This document shows, one piece after another, positions 29,926 to 38,644 of a stretch of DNA of 64,000 nt (position 1 is its first letter; each line of letters opens with the position of its first letter). The translations under genes were made by a program, and so were the position numbers. The notes under the pieces are model-generated. The model did not search any database. It had not been told where the DNA came from and saw nothing but the letters and a program-made list of their open reading frames with translations. This stretch comes from G047528255 sp047528255 (GTDB lineage Bacteria; Bacteroidota; Bacteroidia; Flavobacteriales; Blattabacteriaceae): positions 930,001-994,000 of the forward strand of contig CP180024.1 of the NCBI GenBank assembly GCA_047528255.1, given 5' to 3'.

Positions 29926-30212
29926 AAAAAAAGAAGACCGTATATAAATTGGACCGAAATTTTGTCTTTCAACGAAAGAACTACCTAGTAATGCTGATCG
30001 GATTGGCTTGCATCTCAACGGGATTTTTGTTGATGACCGGACCCGATGCCAATACAACCTCTGAAGGAAAATTCGATCCTAATTATTTCAATGAGAACAT
30101 ATTCAGCTTCCGCCGCATTCGTCTGGCTCCCCTATTGATCGTCTTGGGATTTATGATGGAAATATGGGCCTTATGGACTGAACCGAAAAATACGGACAAA
30201 ATTAAATCATGA
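29922..30212 (+). CDS. DUF3098 family membrane protein
   Basis: A 96-residue protein with two membrane helices (about 20-38 and 67-87) and the family pattern FVFQRKNYLVMLIGLA, GFLLMTGPD, FNENIFSFRRIRLAPLLIVLG. Function is unknown. It overlaps ftsX by ATGA (29922-29925) and uppP by ATGA (30209-30212). Its fixed place between a septal protein and the lipid carrier phosphatase suggests a link to envelope synthesis, which is an inference only. Confidence 0.88.
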   Translation: MKKKKTVYKLDRNFVFQRKNYLVMLIGLACISTGFLLMTGPDANTTSEGKFDPNYFNENIFSFRRIRLAPLLIVLGFMMEIWALWTEPKNTDKIKS

Positions 30213-31066
30213 ATTATATAGAAGCAATGATACTCGCTATCATTGAAGGCCTCACTGAATTCGTACCAGTATCTTCTACCGGTCATATGATAATCACCTC
30301 ATCTTTGATGGGAATAGCTCAAGACGATTTTACCAAGCTGTTTACCGTAACCATTGAACTCGGAGCAATACTCTCGGTGGTGGTTTTATACAGAAAACGC
30401 TTTGTTAAAGGTGGGAATTTTTACGGTAAACTTCTTATCGGATTTATACCTTCGGTCGTTTTTGGGATATTATTCAGCAAAAAGATAGACACCCTGTTAG
30501 AAAGTCCTATCACGGTAGCTATCTCGCTATTAATCGGCGGTTTGGTCTTGATCAATATAGACGATCGAAGAGATCGAAGTCGTAGAAAAGAAACTAAAGT
30601 AACTTATTTCAAAGCCTTCATCATAGGGCTGTTCCAATGCATCGCGATGATCCCTGGAGTATCTCGCAGCGCGGCTACTATCATAGGAGGGATGGTGCAA
30701 AACTTGAACCGAAAGACTGCAGCCGAATTCTCTTTCTTTCTAGCCGTTCCTACCATGTTTGGTGCTACAGGAAAAAAACTGTTCGATCATTACACCAAAG
30801 AATATTTTCAAAACATCCAAAGAGAACATCAACCATTCCGACTTTCCGAACTAATAGCCACTATCGAAAGCAAGATATCTATCAAAGAGCTCGAGCTACT
30901 TTTGATTGGAAACACGACAGCTTTTTTCGTGGGTATGTTAGCTATAAGCTCTTTCGTAGCTTACCTGAGAAAAAACGGATTTAAATGGTTTGGTTACTAT
31001 CGGATCATTCTTGGAACTACTCTACTGATCGTACACTTTTTCATCAAGTCTCTGAACACATTTTGA
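30209..31066 (+). CDS. uppP: Undecaprenyl-diphosphatase UppP (BacA)
   Basis: UppP dephosphorylates undecaprenyl diphosphate at the membrane so the lipid carrier can be reused in peptidoglycan synthesis. The 285-residue integral membrane protein has the two family motifs: EGLTEFVPVSSTGHM (residues 11-25, with the catalytic Glu) and PGVSRSAATI (about 147-156, with the catalytic Arg and Ser). Its start overlaps the DUF3098 stop, and truB follows after 8 bp. It connects functionally with MraY and the mur genes at the far end of the window. Confidence 0.96.
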   Translation: MNYIEAMILAIIEGLTEFVPVSSTGHMIITSSLMGIAQDDFTKLFTVTIELGAILSVVVLYRKRFVKGGNFYGKLLIGFIPSVVFGILFSKKIDTLLESPITVAISLLIGGLVLINIDDRRDRSRRKETKVTYFKAFIIGLFQCIAMIPGVSRSAATIIGGMVQNLNRKTAAEFSFFLAVPTMFGATGKKLFDHYTKEYFQNIQREHQPFRLSELIATIESKISIKELELLLIGNTTAFFVGMLAISSFVAYLRKNGFKWFGYYRIILGTTLLIVHFFIKSLNTF

Positions 31067-31074
31067 CACTAAAA

Positions 31075-31767
31075 ATGACATTGTCAGAACTGCAGGAGGG
31101 AAAAATACTTTTGGTCGACAAGCCCTTGACGTGGACTTCTTTTGATGTGGTCAACAAAATTCGCTGGAATATCAGGAACTCCTTCGACATCAAAAAGATA
31201 AAAGTAGGACATGCAGGAACACTAGATCCCCAAGCTACGGGGCTGTTGATCGTATGCACGGGAAAAGCAACCCGAAAAATCAATCTAATTCAAAGACAAG
31301 AAAAAGTCTACACCGGCATAATCAAATTGGGGGCCGTAACTCCTTCTTACGACACGGAGACAGACGAATCCGAATTATTTCCTACCGATCACATTACAGG
31401 AGAAACCGTCCGAGAGGTTTCTCAACAATTCTTAGGCGAAATCAATCAATCCCCTCCTCTGTTTTCCGCCTTGCGGAAAGAGGGAAAACGATTATATGAA
31501 TGGGCGCGAAAAGGGATCGAAGTGGAAGTAACGCCTCGACGAGTGAGAATCGAAGAATTCAAAATAAATGAAATAGAAATGCCTTATGTAAATTTTTCCG
31601 CACGCTGCGGAAAAGGAACCTACCTCCGCTCTCTCGCTTATGATTTTGGGAAAGCTCTTCGCAGCGGAGGGTATCTTACCTCCTTGAGGAGGGAACGAAT
31701 TGGAAATTTCTCGGTAGAGAATGCTTACCCTTCTCTTTTGAAAAACAATTACCTACTACAAGAATAA
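31075..31767 (+). CDS. truB: tRNA pseudouridine(55) synthase TruB
   Basis: TruB isomerises U55 in the T-loop of tRNAs. The start ATG at 31075 gives MTLSELQEGKILLVDKPLTW and a 230-residue protein; a longer frame open to 30985 runs back into uppP and is not a plausible start. The catalytic Asp lies in VGHAGTLDPQATGLL (about residue 50). The later conserved blocks Y-T-G (VYTGIIKLG) and CGKGTYLRSLAYDFG are present. It is the last gene of the ftsX operon. Its stop overlaps the convergent rimM stop by 12 bp (31756-31767). Confidence 0.95.
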   Translation: MTLSELQEGKILLVDKPLTWTSFDVVNKIRWNIRNSFDIKKIKVGHAGTLDPQATGLLIVCTGKATRKINLIQRQEKVYTGIIKLGAVTPSYDTETDESELFPTDHITGETVREVSQQFLGEINQSPPLFSALRKEGKRLYEWARKGIEVEVTPRRVRIEEFKINEIEMPYVNFSARCGKGTYLRSLAYDFGKALRSGGYLTSLRRERIGNFSVENAYPSLLKNNYLLQE

Positions 31768-32271
31768 ATCGATTAACCCTTCAGGGGTTTCTACCAATAT
31801 AGATCGCTTATCTCTATTGACCTCTTTTATGAAAGCATCGGTTACGGGAATCAAGATTTTTTTTCCTTTAAAATCGATTTCAAACAAGGCTTGCGGAGCC
31901 GTGTCATTAATAATTTTTATAATGCCTATTGGACCTCTATGGAGGTCTTCTACCTGAAAACCGATGACCTCATGGTAATAAAATCGATTTCCGCTAAGGG
32001 GAGGCAATGATGTAAGAGGCAGATAAAGAGCTCTTCCGGTAAAATCTTCCTCGTTTGTAGAAGAGTCAAACTCGACCAGAAGCCTATCCTTTGGAAAAGC
32101 TTGACACGAACGTAAAAAAAATGGGACCAGCATACCTTCTGATTCCACAAATACTGAATCTAACTGGTCATAAGCTTCAGGTTCATCGGTATCGAGTTGA
32201 ATCACCCATTCTCCTTTAATGCCATGAGATCTGGTTACCCTTCCCAAATAAAAACAATCATGTTTTTGCAT
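31756..32271 (-). CDS. rimM: Ribosome maturation factor RimM
   Basis: RimM binds S19 and assists maturation of the 30S head. The 171-residue protein has the RimM N-domain (FYLGRVTRSHGIKGEWVI, residues 7-24) and a C-terminal PRC-barrel (FYYHEVIGFQVEDL, about 97-110; ILIPVTDAFIKEV; LVETPEGLIDLF). It is downstream of rpsP on the same strand, the common rpsP-rimM pairing, with a gap of about 150 bp that contains remnants of the longer S16 tail. The convergent overlap with truB leaves no room for a separate terminator between the two units. Confidence 0.95.
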   Translation of the reverse strand: MQKHDCFYLGRVTRSHGIKGEWVIQLDTDEPEAYDQLDSVFVESEGMLVPFFLRSCQAFPKDRLLVEFDSSTNEEDFTGRALYLPLTSLPPLSGNRFYYHEVIGFQVEDLHRGPIGIIKIINDTAPQALFEIDFKGKKILIPVTDAFIKEVNRDKRSILVETPEGLIDLFL

Positions 32272-32423
32272 GAAAAAAATATTTTACTTGGTTGGTTAGT
32301 TTTCTTCTTTATTTTCTGTAAGAGCTACGGCATACTCGAATACCTCCGTTTTCAAACAAGGTTTCTACGACTACTCCTAAAGCTTTGGAAGCTACTCCTT
32401 TGGCGTCTCAGCCTCAATACGGA

Positions 32424-32849
32424 CTACCTGAGCTTTTTTTCTGATTCTTGAAGCTTAGCCTTTTCTTCCTCCGTTTTTTTATTCAAAAACTCTTTCTTCT
32501 TGTCTTGAACTTTAATTTTCTTTTCTTCAAGCCATTTTTGGAAAAGCTTCTCGGCTTCTGCTTCCTCAAAAGCCCCTTTTTTCACTCCGTCTAAAAGGTG
32601 TTTTTTCAATAATACTCCTTGATGCGAAAGAATAGCCCTGGCAGTATCAGTGGGGATCGCTCCTTTTTGTAGCCAAGCTACGGTTCCATCTCTATCTAAC
32701 ACCACTATAGGTGGGTCGTTGTGGGGGTTGTAAGTTCCCAACTTTTCTATGAATTTACCGTCGCGCGGGGAACGCACATCAGCTACTACAATAGGATAAA
32801 CAGGTTTTCCTTTTCTACCTTGTCTCTGTAAACGAATTTTTATCGACAT
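32424..32849 (-). CDS. rpsP: Small ribosomal subunit protein bS16
   Basis: bS16 is a 30S assembly protein. The first 80 or so residues are canonical (MSIKIRLQRQGRKGKPVYPI, RDGKFIEKLGTYNP, GAIPTDTARAILSHQG). A lysine- and glutamate-rich C-terminal extension typical of Bacteroidota follows to residue 141. The reading ends EKKLR-stop immediately after an A7 run (complement of 32434-32440). In the neighbouring frame the sequence continues AQVVRIEAETPKE before a stop at 32392, which looks like the old tail displaced by a slip in the A-run. The essential globular part is unaffected. The start ATG at 32849 lies directly behind a hairpin-forming leader. Confidence 0.95.
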   Translation of the reverse strand: MSIKIRLQRQGRKGKPVYPIVVADVRSPRDGKFIEKLGTYNPHNDPPIVVLDRDGTVAWLQKGAIPTDTARAILSHQGVLLKKHLLDGVKKGAFEEAEAEKLFQKWLEEKKIKVQDKKKEFLNKKTEEEKAKLQESEKKLR

Positions 32850-32853
32850 AAAT

Positions 32854-32889
32854 GCAAGTTTGGGAACTTGTCCCGGTTCATGAGCTTGC
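32854..32889 (-). promoter_or_regulatory. Hairpin leader of rpsP, candidate translational control element
   Basis: Immediately upstream of the rpsP start the transcript can fold. An outer 5-bp stem pairs 32885-32889 with 32854-32858 (GCAAG/CTTGC), enclosing a GGGA/TCCC hairpin (32871-32874 with 32862-32865). An alternative stem CAAGTT/AACTTG (32855-32870) competes with it. The structure ends about 5 bases from the ATG and would cover the ribosome landing site. Autogenous leaders of ribosomal protein genes are common; that this is one is an inference. Confidence 0.4.
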
Positions 32890-33300
32890 TAAATTAATAA
32901 ATTTTTCAGCAATACATCATCATAACGCTGTCAAAATTTTTAAAAACGAGAAATTCGAAACATAAAAATATCGATTAATCCAAGTCTATTATGTACGTCA
33001 TATTCAGGATCCCTGAATTACGGCCTGTATCGCCCTTTCTCAAATTAACCTATAATGAAGGAGAAGGGTATGATGTAGGTGGAAATCATGGGAAAAAGTG
33101 ATCCTATGGGTAATATTTTTGATGTTTTTACTGATATTGTCAAACTTGAAAAGCCGATTACAGAAACCTTGTATCAAGCAAGTTTTTGTTCTATTCCTTT
33201 GGCGGATATCCGATTCTTTGACGGTATTTTTTATTATTCGATCCTACAATATATATCGGCTTCTTTGACTATCATTTTACTTTTCCAAGTTATTTGGATC
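32890..33300. other. Region without an assignable gene; possible decayed coding sequence
   Basis: About 410 bp between the rpsP leader and IS copy 11. Open stretches occur in shifting plus-strand frames (SPFLKLTYNEGEGYDVGG about 33030-33085; MGKSDPMGNIFDVFTD and KPITETLYQASFCSIPLA in 33088-33210). This pattern fits a frameshifted protein gene, but I do not recognise the family. No RNA gene or clear promoter is seen apart from what rpsP needs. Confidence 0.35.
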
Positions 33301-34568
33301 GAGAATCTTGCATAAGAGAAGGAATTTAAAAATTTGTAAATCAATATATACTTTCATATTTTTAGCGTAAAAAATAAAAAATTCGGCTCTATGCTCAGAA
33401 GCACCGCACAAATAAGATTTAGTGAATTATATATGGAACGTTCTACCAGAAGAAATGAGTTTTTAAAATGGTAAACACCTTGATCCACTGGGAAGGGATG
33501 GAAAAAGAAATAAGAAAAATATATCAAAAAGGCCAGGGAATAAAAGGCCAACCTGCTTACAGTGAAATATCTTTATTTAAGATGATGCTTTTGAATAACT
33601 GGTATGATCTCAGTGATGTAGGAACAGAAGAATTTGTGGAAGAATCCTTGAACTGCATGCGCTTTTGTGGTTTTCGATTGGAAGATCAAATCCCAGATCA
33701 TACAACTCTATGCAGATTTCGCAATGAAATAGTAGCCAAAAAGGCATATGAGCGCTTACTAAAAAAGATCAATAAGGAATTAGAAAAACATCAGGCGATA
33801 GTTAAAACAGGAGTGATAGTAGAATTCCAGTATTACAGTGAGTCCTTTTGCTCCAAAGAGGCCTTACCTACGTAGTAGAGGATCGAAAAGAAGAGGGGAA
33901 AAAGCAAATCAGTCAAAGAAAAGCAGGAGTAAAAAAAGAGACTCAATCAGGAGTAGATACTCAAGGAAAATGGCTTAAGAAATCAGGTAAACTCTACTAC
34001 GGATACAAGAAGCACATAGGGGAAGATAAAAATGGAATGATACTAGCTGTACATAGCGTAGCAGCCAATAAGCATGATAGTAGAGGCTAAAGCCATTAAT
34101 AAACAAACTAGGATATAAACCCAGAGAAATATATGCAGACAAAGGTTACCAAGTCCAGCCAACATGGCTTACTTTCATAGTAGAGGCGTCAAAGACCGTA
34201 TACAGAAGAAAGCCTATAGGATCCGTCCCTTAAGTAGGGATAGCTATATTATTCAATATAATTAGTGAGTAAAACCCGATGGGTAGTAGAACCTATTTTT
34301 GGTAGTATAAAGCGTTGGTTTGGATCAGGCAAGGCTAGTTACAAAGGCTTAGCTCGTGTGCATGCCCAGCATCTTATGGAGGCTATGGCGCATAATTTGT
34401 ATCGTGCACCTGGAATTATTATGCGCTGTACATAAAAATAGATATAATTAATTAACTTATAATCAATAGTATTTTGAATACAATGTGAAAGACTAAATTT
34501 ACATTTTCTCTAACCAAGCCTATCTAGGGGCTAGAATAAACGTAATCCACCATTAACACAATGGTCTC
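33301..34568 (+). mobile_element. IS5-like element, copy 11 (full length, one of the better preserved)
   Basis: A plus-strand copy of 1268 bp from GAGAATCTTGCAT at 33301 to CAATGGTCTC at 34568. Two overlapping reading frames cover most of the transposase. 33468-33875 gives LIHWEGMEKEIRKIYQKGQ, FRLEDQIPDHTTLCRFRNEI and KHQAIVKTGVIV. 33848-34090 continues with TYVVEDRKEEGKKQISQRK, KLYYGYKKHIG and NGMILAVHSVAAN. A shift just after GVIV removes the first catalytic Asp from frame, and more shifts follow, so it is inactive. Its 3' terminus abuts a 56-bp piece of another copy. Confidence 0.92.
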
Positions 34569-34624
34569 AAAACAATATATTGATTTGCAAATATTTTAGA
34601 CACCTTTTCTCATTCAAAATTCTC
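34569..34624 (-). mobile_element. IS5-like element, copy 12 (56-bp 5'-terminal fragment)
   Basis: The sequence AACAATATATTGATTTGCAA and what follows, ending TTCTC at 34624, matches the outermost 56 bp of the transposase-5' side of this IS on the minus strand. It directly follows the 3' terminus of copy 11, in opposite orientation. Confidence 0.78.
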
Positions 34625-34756
34625 AATTAATAAAACACTGCCGTTTTTTTTCAAAAAAAATGGATTTTTGATATCCTTCCACAAGGAAAAAATAAGGATT
34701 ATAAGAGAATTTCGATGAAATTCATTCAATTTTTTTTGAAAAAGAAAATCACATAA

Positions 34757-35911
34757 ATGGAGAGAATTTACTTAGATAATGCAGCCACAACTCCCATAAG
34801 GGATGAGGTGGTAGAAGCCATGACAAGCTCTTTGAGAACATCTATCGGCAATCCGTCTTCTAGTCATCAATTTGGAAGAGAAGTGCGTTCTTTTATTGAA
34901 GAATCCAGGATATCGGTAGCGAGGAAACTTAATGCGCTTCCTTCCGAGATCATTTTTACTTCGGGAGGTACTGAAGCTAACAATCTTATTTTGCGTTCTT
35001 CTGTGAGGGATTTGAATGTCAAGCGTATCATTACATCTCCTTTGGAGCACAAAGCTGTCCTGGAAACGGTTTTGGATATGGAACGTAGCGGATGGGTGAC
35101 AGTGGAATTGGTTAGATTAAAAGAAAAAGGAGTCGTCGATTTGAAAGATTTGGATAAAAAACTACAGAATGATTCCATCCCAACTTTGGTGAGTTTAATG
35201 TACGGAAATAATGAAGTCGGTAATCTTCTGGATGTAGACAGTTTTGGCTTAATTTGTAAAAAACACGGAGCTTATTTTCATTCGGACACGGTCCAAGCTA
35301 TCGGTCATTACCCGATGGATATGAGTCGATTACCTTTTGATTTTGCTTCTTCCAGCGCTCATAAATTTCATGGACCGGCAGGAATAGGATTCGCTTTTAT
35401 ACGTAAGGCGGTAAGGTTGAGGCCGATAATCACGGGCGGATATCAAGAGCGTAGTATGCGCGCAGGAACAGAGAATACATATGGTATCGTAGGCTTATCA
35501 AAGGCTTTGGAGTTGGCTTGTCTTCATTTGGATGAGGATAGAAAACGTATAGAAGAGCTTAAATCCTATTGTATTTTATTGCTCAAGCAAACTATTCCAG
35601 GGATTGTTTTTAACGGGCTTTCGGACGATATCTTGCGGAGTCTTTATACTATTTTGAGTGTTTCTCTTCCTGTCAAAAATGATTTACTCGGTTTTGAATT
35701 GGATTTGAAAGGAATTGCTGTTTCGCAAGGGAGCGCTTGTGGATCAGGATCCGGGAAGAGTTCGTATGTTATCGAGGCCATTTGTGATCCGGTTCAGGTG
35801 GAAAACACTACCCCTTTACGGATATCTTTTGGAGTATTCAATCAAAAAGAAGATATCGATGCGTTGGTATTAGCCTTGGAAATTTTGATGGATCAAAAGA
35901 AAGAGTATTGA
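34757..35911 (+). CDS. Cysteine desulfurase (NifS/IscS family)
   Basis: This PLP enzyme takes sulfur from cysteine for Fe-S clusters and thiolated tRNA. The 384-residue class V aminotransferase fold shows YLDNAATTP (residues 5-13), GNPSSSHQFGR (about 32), TSGGTEANNL (about 69), the PLP lysine in SSSAHKFHGPAGIGF (about 200) and the persulfide-forming cysteine in SQGSACGSGSG (about 324), a short-loop group I (NifS/IscS) arrangement and not the SufS type. Group membership is confident, but whether the main role is cluster assembly or tRNA thiolation cannot be told. It lies alone between IS copies 12 and 13, with no iscU or sufE partner in view. Confidence 0.93.
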   Translation: MERIYLDNAATTPIRDEVVEAMTSSLRTSIGNPSSSHQFGREVRSFIEESRISVARKLNALPSEIIFTSGGTEANNLILRSSVRDLNVKRIITSPLEHKAVLETVLDMERSGWVTVELVRLKEKGVVDLKDLDKKLQNDSIPTLVSLMYGNNEVGNLLDVDSFGLICKKHGAYFHSDTVQAIGHYPMDMSRLPFDFASSSAHKFHGPAGIGFAFIRKAVRLRPIITGGYQERSMRAGTENTYGIVGLSKALELACLHLDEDRKRIEELKSYCILLLKQTIPGIVFNGLSDDILRSLYTILSVSLPVKNDLLGFELDLKGIAVSQGSACGSGSGKSSYVIEAICDPVQVENTTPLRISFGVFNQKEDIDALVLALEILMDQKKEY

Positions 35912-35981
35912 TCTTTGTATTCCGGTAGATTTTTATTGATGAATAATAAGAATCATTCCATTTTTTTGTAAAAAAAAGCTT

Positions 35982-38505
35982 GAGAACGTTGCATGGAAGA
36001 AATAGGTTAAAATATTTGTAAATCAATATATTATTTCATATATTCTGGAGTAGAAAATAAAAAGATTCGGATCTATGTTCAGAAGCACCGCACAAATAAG
36101 CTTTAGTGAAGTATATATGGAACGTTCTACCAGAAAAAGTGAATTTTTCAAAAGGTTAAAAACTTTGATCCCCTGGAAAATGGATGGCTAAAGAAATAAG
36201 AAAAATATATCAAAAAGGCCAGGGAATAAAAGCCAACCTGCTTACAATGGAATATCGTTATTTAAAACGATTATTTTAAGTAACTGGTACAATATCGGTG
36301 ATATAAGAACAGAAAAATTAGTGAAAGAATCCTTGGGCTGCATTCGCTTTTCTTGTTTTCGATTAGAAGATCAGATCCCAGATCGTTCGGCTTTATGCAA
36401 ATTTCACAATGAAATAGTAGCCAAAAAGGCATATCAGCGCTTACTGAAAAAAATCAATAAGGTATTAGAAAAACTAGAATATAGTTAAAACAGGAGTGAT
36501 AGTAGATGCCAGTATTACAGTTATCCCTTTTCCCAAAGAGAAACTACTACCTAAGTAGTAGAGGATCGGAAGGAAGAGGGGATAAAGCAAATCACTCAAA
36601 GAAAAGCAAAAGCAAAAAAAAGAGACTCAATCAGGAGTAAGCCTCAAGGAAAATCGCTTAAAAAATCGGGGAAACTCTAGTACGGATACAAGAAGCGAGA
36701 CCATTGTTTTAATGGTAGATTACGTTTATTCAGCCTTCTAGATAGCTCGTTAGATAAAATGTAGATTTAGCCTTTCACATTGTATTCGAAAATTATTGAT
36801 TATAAATTAATTAATTATATCTATTTTTATAGAGAGCTCATAATAAAGCCAGTGGAACGATACAAATTATTCGACATAGCCTCCATAAGATACTGGTCAT
36901 TCAAACGATATAATACTTTGTAACGAGCCCCTCCTAATCCAAACCAACGCTTTATACTGCCAAAAGTACCTTATACTACCCATCGGTTTTTACTCACTAA
37001 TTATAGTGAATAATATAGCTATCCTACTTAAGGTATACTTTCTACAGACTTTCGTCTGTATACGATCTTTGATGCCTCGACTATGAAAATAAGACACGTT
37101 AGCTAGAACTTGGACCTTTACCTACATATACTTCTCTGGTTTTATATCCTAGTTTGCTTATTAATGTCTCTAGCCCTCTACTATCAATGCTCATTGGCGG
37201 CTACGCTATGTACAGCAGTATCATTCCATTTTTATCGACCCCTATGAGCTTCTTTATATCCGTAATAGAGTTTATCTGATTTCTTAAGCCATTTTCCTTA
37301 AGTTTATAATCCTGATTGAGTCTCTTTTTTTATCCTTTCTTTTCTTTGACTGATTTACTTTGCCCTCTTCCTTCCGATCCTCCACTACGTAAATAGGATC
37401 TCCCTTTGGAGCAAAAGGCCTCACTGTAATACTGGTATCTACTATCACTCCTGTTTTAACTATCTCCTAATTCTTTTCTAATTCTTTATTTATTTTTTCA
37501 ATAAGCGCTCATATGCCTTTTTGGTTACTATTTCATTGCGAACTCTGCATAGAGTGGTATGATATGGGATCTGATCTTCCAATCAAAAACCACAAAAGCA
37601 CATGCAGCTCAAGCATTATTTCACCAATTATTCCGTTCCTACATCACTGAGATCATACCAGTGACTCAAAAGCATCATCTTAAATAACAATATTTCACTG
37701 TAATCAGGTTGGCTTTTATTTTCTAGCCTTTTTGATATATTTTTCTTATTTCTTCGCCATCCACTTCCCAGTGGATCACTAGGTTTTTAACCTTTTGAAA
37801 AACTCACTTTTTCTGGTAGAACGTTCCATATATACTTCAGTAAAGCTTATTTGTGCGGTACTTCTGAGCATAGAGCCGAATTTTTTTATTTTCTACTCCA
37901 AAATAGACTAAACAATATATTGATTTACAAATGTTTTAAAACCTTCTCCCATGCAACGTTCTCGAAGCACATAGTGGAGGATAAAAATAGAATGATACTA
38001 GCAATACATAGCGTAGCAGCCAATGAGCATGATAGTATAGGGATAAAGCCATTAATAATCAGATTAGGATATAAAGCTAGAGAAGTATATACAGCCAGCC
38101 AACGTCTTTTACTTTCATAGTCAAGGTATCAAATACCCTATACAGAACAAAGCCTATAGGAACCGCCTCTTAAGTAGAGATAGCTATATTATTCAATATA
38201 ATTAGTGAGTAAAAACCGATAGGTAGTAGAACGTACTTTTGGCAGTATAAATCGTTTGTTTAGATCAGGAAGCTCGTTACAAAGGATTAGCTCGTATGAA
38301 TGCCCAGCATCTTATGGAGGCTATGTTGCATAACTTGTATCGTTCCCCTGGCATTATTATGCACTATCCATAAAAATAGATATATTTAATTAATTTATAA
38401 TCAATAACTTTATAATACAATAGAAAAGACTAAGTCTACATCATTCTCTAACGAAGCCCTCTAGGGGGAAGAATAAGAGTAATACACCATTAACACAATG
38501 GTCTT
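35982..38505 (+). mobile_element. IS5-like element, copy 13 (split by copy 14)
   Basis: A plus-strand copy in two parts: 35982-36696 (5' terminus GAGAACGTTGCATGG) and 37964-38505 (3' terminus CAATGGTCTT). Rejoined, the parts give about 1257 bp, and the sequence across the break reads as in other copies (GATACAAGAAGC then ACATAG). The break is occupied by copy 14. The 5-mer GAAGC is present on both sides (36692-36696 and 37964-37968). The transposase is heavily decayed. Confidence 0.92.
36697..37963 (-). mobile_element. IS5-like element, copy 14 (nested inside copy 13)
   Basis: A minus-strand copy of 1267 bp with exact termini GAGACCATTG at 36697 and its 5' end (GTTCTC) at 37963, inserted into copy 13. 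Because the target is itself a known repeat, this insertion fixes the outer boundaries of the element and shows a GAAGC target duplication. The transposase is broken into pieces, so the insertion is not recent. Confidence 0.93.
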
Positions 38506-38644
38506 ACTATTTTTAGTATTGATAAGATATAAATTTTCTTGTTGATAGCTTTTTTTTTATAAATACTTATATAGTATTTTGTATCAGATGTTTTTCTTTT
38601 TCAACCTGTTTTTATGATGTATATGTCTTTTATGAACGGATAAT

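Noticed and set aside
32197..32451. Plus-strand open frame between rimM and rpsP
   Set aside because: It overlaps the conserved rimM start and the rpsP end; its content is explained by the antisense of those genes and the displaced S16 tail.
33848..34090. Overlapping transposase frames in copy 11 as a programmed frameshift
   Set aside because: Other copies read through this point in a single frame (for example VIVDASI leading to TYVVEDRKEE), so the shift is decay.
38563..38577. AT-only inverted repeat (ATACT-TATAT-AGTAT) as the act operon terminator
   Set aside because: The stem has little G or C, and in the act direction it is followed by A-rich, not T-rich, sequence.
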